Below, in pieces: positions 17,625 through 25,603 of a stretch of DNA of 46,056 nucleotides (within the stretch, counting starts at the first letter, position 1; every line of letters begins with the position of its first letter). A model generated the notes under the pieces. The model saw only the letters and a program-made list of their open reading frames with translations. It was not told where the DNA came from and made no database searches. Origin of the DNA: Chloroflexota bacterium (GTDB lineage Bacteria > Chloroflexota > Dehalococcoidia > Lucifugimonadales > UBA3495); NCBI GenBank assembly GCA_022562475.1, contig JADFPD010000004.1:1-46056 (forward strand), given 5' to 3'. The position numbers and the translations under genes are program-made.

Positions 17625-18404
17625 CTAAATATATACCTCAGGATGGGACTCCTTGTTAAGGCGTTCCAAGAACGAGTTAGAGCGAATTTCCTTACCCAGC
17701 CAGTAGCTGACGGTCGTGGAAAGCAGGCTCTTCAGTTCGGCGGCCAGGCCGTCGTCCGGCGATAGTCTACAGGATTCGACGATTTCGCTACGGTCCAATA
17801 GGCGCAGCACCTTTAGAGCGCGGAGGGACAGCGGCCGAAGATGGGCGTCGTCGGGGCTGCAATCCAGGCAAAGAGTGCCTCCCATGTTGGGGCTGAACCG
17901 GTGCGCATCGGGCTCCAGTTCGTTCCGGCATTCAACGCAGTGGTACAGTTCCGGCATCAGCCCGGACACCTGCAAGAGGTGGAGCTCGAAGAACCGCAGG
18001 GGCATGTCCGATGCCGAATCGGCCTCCACGGCCCCGAGCGTATCGATCATCAACTGGAAAAGACCGGGGTTGGCGCTGGCCTCGGCCCCGAACCCGTCCA
18101 CCAACTCCGCTAGGTACTGTCCTTTGGCGATGGCTGTTAGGTCTTCTTTCAGCTCGGAGAAACTCCGGATAACCTCCGCCTGGGAGATTATGTCCATGTT
18201 GCGGCCGTGGGCCATGGACATCCTGACCACGGTCAAAGGCTCCAGGTGCCCCACCAGTTTGCTGGTTGACCGACGGGCCCCTTTAGCCACGGCTTTGACC
18301 TTCCCCTGGTCTCTGGTGAACATGGTGACCAGCAGGTCGGCTTCACGCAGCGGGGTATAACCGAGGATGATGGCTTCGCAGCGATAGGTCCTGGGAGGGG
18401 CCAT
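17625..18404 (-). CDS. recO: DNA repair protein RecO
   Basis: 259 residues. The N-terminal OB fold reads YRCEAIILGYTPLREADLLV, then FTRDQGKVKAVAKGARR, the standard RecO opening. The helical C-terminal domain carries a zinc site built by CVEC (about residue 160) and CLDC 20 residues later. RecO works with RecR (adjacent gene) to load RecA onto SSB-coated gaps. It starts 15 bases downstream of the recR stop, so the two are co-transcribed. Length is normal. Confidence 0.95.
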   Translation of the reverse strand: MAPPRTYRCEAIILGYTPLREADLLVTMFTRDQGKVKAVAKGARRSTSKLVGHLEPLTVVRMSMAHGRNMDIISQAEVIRSFSELKEDLTAIAKGQYLAELVDGFGAEASANPGLFQLMIDTLGAVEADSASDMPLRFFELHLLQVSGLMPELYHCVECRNELEPDAHRFSPNMGGTLCLDCSPDDAHLRPLSLRALKVLRLLDRSEIVESCRLSPDDGLAAELKSLLSTTVSYWLGKEIRSNSFLERLNKESHPEVYI

Positions 18405-18419
18405 GAATCCAGCTCCGGC

Positions 18420-19034
18420 TTAAATCTCTTGGCGCCCCTGAAACGCCCGGCTCAACGTGGTCTCGTCGGAATATTCCAATGATCCGCCCACGGGCAGGCC
18501 TCTGGCGAGGTGGGTGATCTTCAGGTCGTCCCGGCCTTGATGGCGGCGGATGTACATGGCCGTTGCCTCGCCTTCCAGCGTGGGATTGGTGGCCACGACT
18601 AACTCGGTGACCTCCGCATCGGCCACCCGAATGAACAGCTCCTTGAGTTTCAACTGGTCGGGCCCGATTCCGTTGATCGGCGAGATGACGCCATGGAGCA
18701 CGTGGTACAGGCCGCGGAAGCTCCGGGTGCGTTCCATGGCCAGCACGTCCAAAGGGTCCTCAACTACGCAGAGGATGGTCCGGTCGCGGCGTGGGTCGGC
18801 GCAGATCTGGCAAGGAGAGGCGTCGGTTAGGTTCTGGCACCCCTCACAGTAGACGATATTCTGCTTGACCGAGGTCACGGCGTCGGCCAGGGCGTAGGCG
18901 TCTTCGTCAGGCAGACGGATGATGTAGTACGCCAGACGCTGGGCGCTCTTGGGGCCGATGCCCGGCAGCCGGTTCAGTTCCTGCACCAGCCGGGCCAAGG
19001 AAGGGGCTGCTCCGGGGATGTTTTCTTGAGTCAT
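18420..19034 (-). CDS. recR: Recombination protein RecR
   Basis: 204 residues, standard size. Helix-hairpin-helix (LNRLPGIGPKSAQRLAYYII), a four-cysteine zinc finger (CEGCQNL...SPCQIC) and a Toprim domain (CVVEDPLDVLAME, then TNPTLEGEATAMYI) occur in the expected order. The ending GGSLEYSDETTLSRAFQGR is the usual Walker-like C terminus. It forms a ring clamp on DNA with RecO. The gene follows ybaB by 32 bases in the common dnaX-ybaB-recR arrangement of bacteria. Confidence 0.97.
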   Translation of the reverse strand: MTQENIPGAAPSLARLVQELNRLPGIGPKSAQRLAYYIIRLPDEDAYALADAVTSVKQNIVYCEGCQNLTDASPCQICADPRRDRTILCVVEDPLDVLAMERTRSFRGLYHVLHGVISPINGIGPDQLKLKELFIRVADAEVTELVVATNPTLEGEATAMYIRRHQGRDDLKITHLARGLPVGGSLEYSDETTLSRAFQGRQEI

Positions 19035-19066
19035 TTTTCGAGTACGGGACCGGTCTGATACGACCC

Positions 19067-19363
19067 CTAAAATCCCGGGATGTTCATGCCGCCGGTGACC
19101 ACGCTCATCTTCTGGGCGGCCAGTTCCTGGGCTTTGGTGGAGGCGTCGTTTACCGCGGCCAGAACCATGTCCTGGAGCAGGTCCACCTCTTCCGCGGCCT
19201 CGGGCTCGATGGTCACGGACTCCACGATCTGCTTACCCGTCATGACCACCTTAACCGCCCCGCCACCGGCGGTTCCTTCGACGGTGAGGGTCTCCAACTC
19301 TTCCTGGATCTTCTGAAGCTGGGCCAGTTGCTTCTGTGCCTGGCGCATCATGTTGCGGTTCAT
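19067..19363 (-). CDS. YbaB/EbfC-family nucleoid-associated protein
   Basis: 98 residues. The N-terminal coiled coil (MMRQAQKQLAQLQKIQEELE) is followed by VEGTAGGGAVKVVMTGK and VNDASTKAQELAAQKMSVVT, all typical of YbaB/EbfC dimers that bind DNA. Its ATG overlaps the TGA of dnaX by four bases (ATGA), giving translational coupling. The conserved dnaX-ybaB-recR order supports the call. Confidence 0.95.
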   Translation of the reverse strand: MNRNMMRQAQKQLAQLQKIQEELETLTVEGTAGGGAVKVVMTGKQIVESVTIEPEAAEEVDLLQDMVLAAVNDASTKAQELAAQKMSVVTGGMNIPGF

Positions 19364-20291
19364 TCTTCGATCTCCTCTAGGACTCTGGCGCCCATGCCCA
19401 GGGCGGTGCGGACCAGGGAACTCTGTTGGGCGGTTTTCGCCGTGTTGGCGGTTGCCCCCCCTCCGTTGGCCATGGTGAGGCGGAATTCATAGGTTGCCCC
19501 GAACGACTCGGTGACGGCCTCGCTCACTTGACGGCGGGAACCGGGGTCTTCCATCTCTTCTTGCATCCGTTCCAGGTTGGCCTTGTTGGAGAAGCCCAAC
19601 ACCAGGGTGTTGCCCTCCAGAGAGACGGCATTGGCCTTGCAGTCGCGAAGCAGGGCGCCCAGGTTATATTTCTTGCCCTTGTGACGCCCCAACACTTTAA
19701 CCGCCGCCAGCCATTTCGTGCCGAGTTCGGATATCGGCGCGGGGTCTGGGGCCGGCCGGCGTTGTCCGCTAGGCTGTCCCTGTGTACCGGCGGCAGGTCT
19801 TGCCGCATCCGGAGCGCGTCGCTGCGCCGGCGTCGGGCTACTGGGCGCACGGCTTGGTTGCGCCGGGGCTGCCGCCCTGGCCGGCGGAGCAGCCGGTGCG
19901 GATTGGGCCGCCGGCGGGGCGGTGTCCTCGCAGATCTCCACCACGGCCAGTTCCAAGGGCAGTGTGGACGGCGCGTCGTAACGCATGTTGACTTCGCCCC
20001 AAATCTTGAGCCCCCTGACGATACGCCAAGGCGGCAGGTTGCCCAGCAACTCCTTGAGCTGGCCGGTGACATCCTCAGAAAGGTCCACAGCGCCTTCTGA
20101 GCCCCATTGCAGATGCATCACGCCTCTCAGCAACTCCGTGGTCTGCTTGTGCAGTTGGCGTAGGTCGGTGCCGCCCCAGGCGGCCCGGTTCACCGCCGAT
20201 AACGCGGCCGAGGTATTGCCCATCAGCAGGTATTTGACCAATTCCAGCGAACTTTCGCCGTTGTCCAGGCCCAAAAGCTCTTCTACCTGCT
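19360..20291 (-). CDS. dnaX: DnaX (DNA polymerase III tau/gamma), C-terminal part in shifted frame
   Basis: This frame continues DnaX after the stop at 20292-20294. It reads VTLKQVEELLGLDNGESSLE, domain III (LKELLGNLPPWRIVRGLKIW), a long Ala/Pro linker (AQSAPAAPPARAAAP) and a conserved C-terminal domain with LGFSNKANLERMQEE. Domain III is needed to assemble the clamp loader, so the N-terminal piece alone cannot function. The frame is offset by one base from the N-terminal part. The 5' boundary given is the frame-junction estimate, not a start codon. It ends in an ATGA overlap with ybaB. Confidence 0.85.
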
Positions 20292-21032
20292 TCAGCGTGA
20301 CGCCGTCGCGCCGGCGGTGGAGGAGACCACCAATTGCTCCAACAGGTTTTCGGCGTCCCGCAGGCTGCCGGCGGCGTGACGGGCCACCAGCCGTATGGCC
20401 TCCGGATCGGCGGTCACACCTTCGGCTTCGGTGATCTCAGCCAGGCGGCCGTAGATCAACTCAGAGGCGATGCGGCGAAAGTCAAAGCGCTGGCACCGGG
20501 AGATGATCGTCGGCAGGATCTTGTGGACATCCGTGGTGCATAGAACAAAGATGACGTGGGGGGGCGGCTCTTCCAGCGTCTTTAGAAAGGCATTGGAGGC
20601 CGCTTCGGTCAGCATGTGGGCTTCGTCGATGATGTAAACCTTGCGCTTGCCCTGGGCCGGGGCGAAGTTGACCTTCTCTCGGATGTCGCGTATCTCGTCG
20701 ATGCCCCGGTTGCTGGCGGCGTCCAGTTCGATGATATCCATGAACCGGCCGGCGTTGATCGTCCGGCAGGGGTCGCAGTCGTTGCATGGGTCGCCGTCTT
20801 GGGGGTCCAGGCAGTTCACCGCCTTGGCGATTATCCGGGCAGTGGTCGTCTTGCCGCTTCCCCTGGGGCCGCAGAACAAATATGAATGGGAGACCCGCCC
20901 CTGCTTGATGGACTGGCGCAAAGTCCTGGAGACGTGTTCCTGCCCGACCAGCTCACTGAAGCTGGAAGGCCGCCACTTGCGGTAGAAGACCAGGGCGGCG
21001 GAGGCAGGATCGGTTATGGCCTGGCCGGTCAT
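20292..21032 (-). CDS. dnaX: DnaX (DNA polymerase III tau/gamma), ATPase part, frame ends early
   Basis: 246 residues from ATG 21032. The AAA+ ATPase begins FYRKWRPSSFSELVGQEHVS and has Walker A GPRGSGKTTTAR, a four-cysteine zinc module (NCLDPQDGDPCNDCDPC), the DEAH-type box IIDEAHML and sensor ISRCQRFDF. Domain II follows to SLRDAENLLEQLVV. The frame then reads STAGATASR and stops, whereas the minus-one frame continues normal DnaX sequence (GVTLKQVEELLG). Adding one G near GGCGCG restores a single ORF of roughly 555 residues. DnaX is essential, so a consensus error or recoding is more likely than gene loss. Confidence 0.9.
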   Translation of the reverse strand: MTGQAITDPASAALVFYRKWRPSSFSELVGQEHVSRTLRQSIKQGRVSHSYLFCGPRGSGKTTTARIIAKAVNCLDPQDGDPCNDCDPCRTINAGRFMDIIELDAASNRGIDEIRDIREKVNFAPAQGKRKVYIIDEAHMLTEAASNAFLKTLEEPPPHVIFVLCTTDVHKILPTIISRCQRFDFRRIASELIYGRLAEITEAEGVTADPEAIRLVARHAAGSLRDAENLLEQLVVSSTAGATASR

Positions 21033-21081
21033 TACAGTCGGGTCTCCAACATGTTTCGTCTTGCTCTTTAGGATTGCCTGT

Positions 21082-21735
21082 TCAGCTTGGAATGTTAAGT
21101 TTTGCCAGGGCAGTACGTTCCTTGGCCTGCATCAGCGCCGTTTCTCCGGGGTCCAGATGGTCGTGTCCCGCGAGATGCAGCACTCCATGTACTACCAGAA
21201 GGGCCAACTCATGTTCAAGGGGCGCGCCACGCTCTTCCGCCTGACGTTGCGCCTGGGGATAGGACACGATCACTTCCCCCAGGGGGGAATGTTCGCCGGG
21301 CGGCATCACGAATTCGAAGCCGCCGGCTTCGACTGAATCACTTGGCGGTTCTGATTCGCCTTCCCAGCGTCCGGGATGGTCCGCGGAGAAAGACAGCACA
21401 TCAGTCACCTCGTCCAGTCCTCGAAACCGGGCGTTCAGGCTATGGATGGTCTCGTCGTTGGTGATGAGCAGGCTCATCTGTGCCGCCTCCGTGCCCTCCA
21501 GCGCCACATCCAGGGCTGCTTGCGCTAATCCCATCAGCCAATCTTCGGGCGACGTGCCTGGAATATCCCCCAGGATATCGCTGAGAATACTGCCGTAGAA
21601 GGGCTCGTCCACGGAAAGATAGACCTGACGGTCTTGCTGGCTGTTCAAATACAGATCCCGAGCCTGAGAAGAGGGCTCCGGCCCCTGTATTCGGTCGAAT
21701 TCGACCGTAATCCGAGGCTGAGGCAATGATAGCAC
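21082..21735 (-). CDS. ybeY: Endoribonuclease YbeY (16S rRNA maturation)
   Basis: 217 residues. The zinc-binding signature HGVLHLAGHDHLDPGE (HxxxHxxGHDH) is complete. The upstream FRGLDEVTDVLSFSAD and GEVIVSYPQAQRQAEE are standard YbeY elements. YbeY is usually about 150 residues. Here an N-terminal extension of some 60 residues (ITVEFDRIQGPEPSSQARDL) precedes the core, and the stretch before GEV is also longer. The start is GTG 21735 without a clear ribosome binding site. It lies 49 bases upstream of dnaX on the same strand. Confidence 0.92.
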   Translation of the reverse strand: MLSLPQPRITVEFDRIQGPEPSSQARDLYLNSQQDRQVYLSVDEPFYGSILSDILGDIPGTSPEDWLMGLAQAALDVALEGTEAAQMSLLITNDETIHSLNARFRGLDEVTDVLSFSADHPGRWEGESEPPSDSVEAGGFEFVMPPGEHSPLGEVIVSYPQAQRQAEERGAPLEHELALLVVHGVLHLAGHDHLDPGETALMQAKERTALAKLNIPS

Positions 21736-21865
21736 GGTGGCTGGAATAGGGACAAGAACCGGCGGCCAGAAGACATAACATGGTCTGGTTCAATCGCCGC
21801 AGCCGAACCCCGGAGCGCCCGAACGCATCTCATTGTTGTCCGTTCACGTTTAAGGAGGTCGGGCA

Positions 21866-22507
21866 TTGGCCAATCGTAGAAGAAGAAGCAGCCGCCGAGT
21901 CTCGGCCGGAGCCCAGCAGGGCGCCCAGAGACAGCAGCGGAATTTAATCAAATACGGGCTCGGAGCGGTCGCCTCGATCGCCGTCGTGGCGTTGATCGTA
22001 TTCGTGGTTGCCTCGAGCAGCGGCAGCAGCGGCGAGGGGTCCGAGGCTCCTGACTTCGAATTCAGCCTGTTTCAGGGAATCCAAGAAGTGGGCTTCCGCG
22101 ACGGCAATCTGGCCAGGCTCGAGGGTAAACCGATCGTGCTGAATTTCTGGGCCGGATTGTGCCCACCCTGCCGCGCCGAGATGCCCCAGTTCCAGGTGTT
22201 CTACGAGGAATTCAAGGACGATATCCAACTGTTGGGCATCGACATCGGCATCTTCACCGGTCTGGGCTCCCACGCCAACGCTGAAGAACTACTACTGGAG
22301 TTGGGCATAACTTATCCGGCCGGCTGGACCGACGACGGCAGCGTGCCCCGCAAATACGGCGTGACGGCCATGCCGACCACCGTGTTCATCAGCTCCGACG
22401 GCACGATCGTGGAGAAGAGCGTGGGCGCCATCGACGCCAACTTCCTGGCCCGGGCCTCCCGCGAGTTGCTGGAAGCCGAGGCGGCGGCGGCAGCGCCGGG
22501 GTCTTAA
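21866..22507 (+). CDS. TlpA-like membrane-anchored thioredoxin
   Basis: 213 residues from TTG 21866, chosen because AAGGAGGT ends six bases upstream. A basic N terminus (NRRRRSSRRVSAGAQ) and one membrane helix (YGLGAVASIAVVALIVFVV, about residues 31-50) anchor it with the thioredoxin domain outside. The redox motif is WAGLCPPCRAEMPQF (CPPC), followed by the cis-Pro segment YGVTAMPTTVFISSDG. It should reduce disulfides or serve cytochrome c maturation in the cell envelope. The gene is divergent from ybeY and stands alone. It converges with the PNPOx-family pseudogene. Confidence 0.9.
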   Translation: MANRRRRSSRRVSAGAQQGAQRQQRNLIKYGLGAVASIAVVALIVFVVASSSGSSGEGSEAPDFEFSLFQGIQEVGFRDGNLARLEGKPIVLNFWAGLCPPCRAEMPQFQVFYEEFKDDIQLLGIDIGIFTGLGSHANAEELLLELGITYPAGWTDDGSVPRKYGVTAMPTTVFISSDGTIVEKSVGAIDANFLARASRELLEAEAAAAAPGS

Positions 22508-22542
22508 CCGGTCTTCCACACCTGATGTTGGAACTCTTCGAC

Positions 22543-22953
22543 TCAAGGGTTGCCGGCGGCGTTGTCGATGTCGATGGCGAAGCAGTGGAACTCCGGTTCC
22601 TCGGGCCGCTTGTTGAACTTTCGGAACAACGCTTCTCCGTATCCCCCGCTCATCCAGGTCCGTTACGTTGAGGGCTCGCCCGTAGACCTTGAAACCGCCC
22701 TCGGTTCCAAGACGGTCAAAAACGGCGTCGTGGACCGAGCAGCGAGGGTCCCGGAGCAGGTCGAGGGCCTTTCGCGAACGCAACATCATGCCCAGGTAGA
22801 GCTGGCCGTTGAAGAACAGCGGTTCCACCGGCGATATTCAAAGCCACCCGTTCTTGCGCAGAGTGGCCACCTGAACAACCCATGACGGTCCAGCCGCTCC
22901 TGGCCCATGGCGGCCGGTTCAGGGTCCGGTTGCGCGAACTCTTGCCAGGCCAT
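22543..22953 (-). pseudogene. Decayed pyridoxamine 5'-phosphate oxidase-family (PNPOx-like) gene
   Basis: From ATG 22953 the sequence reads MAWQEFAQPDPEPAAMGQER. It then shifts frame to VATLRKNGWL, TGA, ISPVEPLFFNGQLYLGMM, continues RSRKALDLLRDPRCSVHDAV and YGRALNVTDLDER, and shifts again to YGEALFRKFNKRPEEPEFHC and FAIDIDNAAGNP. The three pieces together span exactly 137 codons, the usual size of these flavin/F420-binding split-barrel proteins, so the two frameshifts compensate. The internal TGA sits where Arg (CGA) would be expected. With two shifts and one stop, this is a real pseudogene. Confidence 0.82.
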
Positions 22954-23029
22954 GGGCTTTACAACCCCTATGATTGGGTGATCAAAGTCAATTTGGATAT
23001 GCCCGCCGAAACCGAACGGTAATTCTGCC

Positions 23030-23056
23030 TTGACACCCGGCCAACCACCCTATAAC
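23030..23056 (+). promoter_or_regulatory. Sigma70-type promoter of the short transcript before dcd
   Basis: TTGACA (23030-23035), then TATAAC (23051-23056) with a 15-base spacer; TAACAT with 17 is an alternative. The -35 is a perfect consensus. Transcription would start near 23063 and meet a strong hairpin about 40 bases later. Confidence 0.5.
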
Positions 23057-23062
23057 ATCGCG

Positions 23063-23130
23063 GCACATTTGGGAGGACGGTGGTGGTGATTGGAATGTGC
23101 TCGTTTGCCCTGGGGCAACGGGCTTTTTTT
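23063..23130 (+). ncRNA. Possible short terminated RNA or attenuated leader upstream of dcd
   Basis: The stretch between the promoter and terminator is about 68 bases. It contains GGGAGGA followed by GTG GTG GTG ATT GGA ATG, so it could also encode a short peptide that runs through the terminator. Either a small RNA or an attenuator controlling the dCTP deaminase gene 140 bases further on is possible. No known RNA family is recognised. Confidence 0.35.
23099..23130 (+). terminator. Strong intrinsic terminator upstream of dcd
   Basis: GCTCGTTTGCC (23099-23109) pairs with GGCAACGGGC (23114-23123) around a CTGG loop with one bulged T. Seven T follow at 23124-23130. It lies in front of, not after, an intact gene. 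Confidence 0.75.
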
Positions 23131-23270
23131 GTTTCCGGTCCAGATGCTGCCGAGACCACCCACGGCGCCGCACTTGGACGAAGGCGTATCTAGCAGCGAG
23201 CCGGGCTATTACAAATTCAAGTTGAAGATGATTAAATTGTAGAACCGACCCGGCCGCGATTGAGTGATGT

Positions 23271-24446
23271 ATGTTCGACAGCATTAATGAAATATCTAAC
23301 GGTGGAATCGTGCCTAGCTCGTGGCTAAGACAAGCCGTTAATGACAACATCATCTACAGCGACAAATATAAGATACAGGAACGGAATTTCCAGCCGGCAA
23401 GTCTTGACCTTAGCCTCGGCGAGAAGGCATACAGCTTGCAATGCAGTTTCTTGCCACTTGCCTGCAGCGTGGAAAGCAAGCTCCCGGAACTGGAGATAAG
23501 TGAAATCGATATACGGGATGGAGCAATCCTAGAAAAGGGCCGCGCATACTTGATCCCGTTGCTCGAAGAACTATGTTTGCCCCAAGGTATTCGAGCCAAG
23601 ACCAATCCCAAAAGCTCTACCGGCAGGCTCGACATCTTTACCAGAGTCATCACTGATTTCAGTGACCAGTTTGACGTGATCACCGACGCTTACGAAGGCC
23701 GTTTGTACCTGGAAGTCTTCTCGAGGTCATTCACGATCAAAGTTCAAACCGGATTGTCGTTGAACCAAATCCGCTTGTTCAAAGGCGACCCTGCATGCAG
23801 GCCCGGTGAAATTCTGGAAACCCATCGGTCCAATCCGATTTTGTTCGCCGCGGCCGGCCAGCAAGGGCAACTAACCGAGCCGAACCCCAACAACACCATC
23901 GGACTTAGCGTGAACCTTATGGGCACATCCGATGGGATAGGCTTTAGAGCGAAGAAAAATAGCGCCTTGTTGGACCTTTCGCGGATCAACCACTATCATC
24001 CAGCGGACTTTTGGGAACCCGTTTACGCAGACGACGACCAGCGCCTAATCTTGGAGCCGGAAGAATTTTATCTACTATCGTCCACCGAAAGTGTCGGCAT
24101 ACCACCGGAATTCGCCGCTGAAATGACCGCGTATGATACTTCAAGCGGTGAGCTCCGCACTCACTACGCCGGGTTTTTTGATCCAGGGTTCGGGTACGGC
24201 GAAGATGGCCGCCTGGGCGGAGTACAGCCGGTATTGGAAGTCAGGGCGCACGATGTCCCGTTCATGATTGGACCGGGCCAGAAAGTATGCACGCTCGCGT
24301 TTGAAAAAATGCTTGAACCGCCTGAGGAGTGGTACGGTCCGAAGGTAGGTTCCTCCTACCAAGAGGCGGGCCGCATCCTCAGCAAGCACTTTAAACCCGG
24401 GGTCGCGACCCGGCAGATGAAGATGTTTGAAGGGCGTGTCGGGTAG
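23271..24446 (+). CDS. dcd: 2'-deoxycytidine 5'-triphosphate deaminase, long form
   Basis: 391 residues, about twice classical Dcd, matching the two-domain DCD family. It has two dUTPase-like halves. The first carries RNFQPASLDLSLGEKAYSLQ and KTNPKSSTGRLDIFTRVI. The second carries NNTIGLSVNLMG and ELRTHYAGFFDPGFGYG. It deaminates dCTP to dUTP (possibly hydrolysing it further) for thymidylate supply. Start ATG 23271 is weakly supported by GAGTG upstream. A promoter and terminator lie just before it, hinting at attenuation. The palindromic terminator lies 110 bases downstream. It is a single-gene unit. Confidence 0.88.
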   Translation: MFDSINEISNGGIVPSSWLRQAVNDNIIYSDKYKIQERNFQPASLDLSLGEKAYSLQCSFLPLACSVESKLPELEISEIDIRDGAILEKGRAYLIPLLEELCLPQGIRAKTNPKSSTGRLDIFTRVITDFSDQFDVITDAYEGRLYLEVFSRSFTIKVQTGLSLNQIRLFKGDPACRPGEILETHRSNPILFAAAGQQGQLTEPNPNNTIGLSVNLMGTSDGIGFRAKKNSALLDLSRINHYHPADFWEPVYADDDQRLILEPEEFYLLSSTESVGIPPEFAAEMTAYDTSSGELRTHYAGFFDPGFGYGEDGRLGGVQPVLEVRAHDVPFMIGPGQKVCTLAFEKMLEPPEEWYGPKVGSSYQEAGRILSKHFKPGVATRQMKMFEGRVG

Positions 24447-24769
24447 CCCGCTTTGCTCTTTTGTGCGGTCCTCGACATTTGAGACCGATGCGAATTGCAA
24501 CCGTGTCCGTTGGCAGACGATTTCTTTCGGGCGTCCGAGGTAGGCGGAATTGGAAACAGACCCTGCGGCCATGGCCGCAGGGTCTGGTTTTTGCCGGATT
24601 TGGCGCCCTCGATGGGCTTCTGTGCGCTGGCTTCTACCTCGAAACGGTGAGGACTCTAAGCCGACCTCTTGTTAACCGGCGTGTTGCCGCGCCCATGTCT
24701 TAGACCACTGCGACGCCGCCAACTCCGCTCGAACGTTTTCGCCTCGGCTGAGGCTGATAAAATCAACCG
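24447..24769. other. 323-base gap between dcd and the SGNH lipoprotein gene
   Basis: Besides the palindromic terminator, no gene is supported here. Just before the next start, GATAAAAT (about 24756-24763) could be a -10 box, giving an almost leaderless transcript. Confidence 0.5.
24557..24592 (+). terminator. Intrinsic terminator after dcd
   Basis: CAGACCCTGCGGCC (24557-24570) is followed by a 2-base AT and its exact complement to 24586, then GTTTTT. A perfect 14-bp stem with a T run on the plus strand ends the dcd transcript. Confidence 0.88.
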
Positions 24770-25555
24770 ATGTGGCAGATTGTTATGACAACCTTATCGG
24801 GGGGAATCTTGTCGGTGTTGGCGCTAGTGGCATGTGGAGGCGGTACGATTCCCATCGAAACAGGCGCTCCGACGCCAATTCCTCCGGCCACAATCCAAAA
24901 AAGTCCTGAAGCGACCGAATTTACTCGGCCCGAAATCAAAGGGCTGCGTTTTCTCGCTTTGGGAGATTCCTACACCATCGGCCAAAGTGTAACGGCATCG
25001 GGACGATGGCCGGTCCAATTGGTCCGAATGATGAGGGAGGCCGAAGTCTCGCTCTTAGACCCGGAAATCATCGCCCAGACAGGATGGACCACAGCCGATC
25101 TGTCGGCTGCAATAGACCAGGTAGACATCGAAGGGACATTCGGTATCGTTTCGCTACTTATCGGCGTTAACAACCAATTCCGTGGGTTGGAGATTGAAGA
25201 ATACCAAAGGGAGTTCGCGGTAATACTGCGATCCGCCGTTAGACTCGCCGGCGGCGACGCCTCCCATGTGATCGTCATTTCCATCCCGGACTGGGGGGTT
25301 ACACCTTTCGCTCAGGGACTGGACCGCACGAATATCGCCCAGCAAATAGACTTATTCAACTCCGTCAATAAAATGGAGGCGACCCGCGCCGGCTCCCGGT
25401 ACGTCGATGTCACCGGCATCTCTCGGCAAGCATCGACTCAATCAACACTGGTTGCAGGGGATGGTCTACACCCTTCTGAGGAGATGTATTCCCGATGGGT
25501 GGACGTTGTTCTACCGGTGGCCCTTGAGATTGCGGCGGCGGCGGCTCGAAAGTGA
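24770..25555 (+). CDS. SGNH/GDSL-type hydrolase lipoprotein
   Basis: 261 residues. A signal peptide with lipobox (LSVLALVACGGG; Cys about residue 22) is followed by a Thr/Pro linker (IPIETGAPTPIPPATIQ), so the protein is a membrane-anchored lipoprotein facing outward. The SGNH blocks are block I ALGDSYTIGQSV (nucleophile Ser), block III LLIGVNNQFRG (Gly, Asn) and block V VAGDGLHPSEEMYSRW (Asp-x-x-His). It should be an esterase or acylhydrolase; the substrate is unknown. It converges with the AhpD-like selenoprotein gene. Confidence 0.9.
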   Translation: MWQIVMTTLSGGILSVLALVACGGGTIPIETGAPTPIPPATIQKSPEATEFTRPEIKGLRFLALGDSYTIGQSVTASGRWPVQLVRMMREAEVSLLDPEIIAQTGWTTADLSAAIDQVDIEGTFGIVSLLIGVNNQFRGLEIEEYQREFAVILRSAVRLAGGDASHVIVISIPDWGVTPFAQGLDRTNIAQQIDLFNSVNKMEATRAGSRYVDVTGISRQASTQSTLVAGDGLHPSEEMYSRWVDVVLPVALEIAAAAARK

Positions 25556-25603
25556 ACTAACGACCCGCGTGCGTGTGTCCTTGGCGACGGTAACGGCTCA
25601 ATC

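Noticed and set aside
19426-20100. Long plus-strand ORF opposite dnaX
   Set aside because: Arises from the GC-rich Ala/Pro linker of DnaX on the other strand.
20292-20330. Programmed E. coli-type frameshift in dnaX
   Set aside because: No A-rich slippery heptamer is present and the zero-frame product would lack domain III, unlike a gamma subunit.
22543-22953. TGA in the PNPOx-like gene as a second selenocysteine codon
   Set aside because: The TGA lies where Arg is expected (W-P-R-I), not at a redox Cys, and the gene has two frameshifts.
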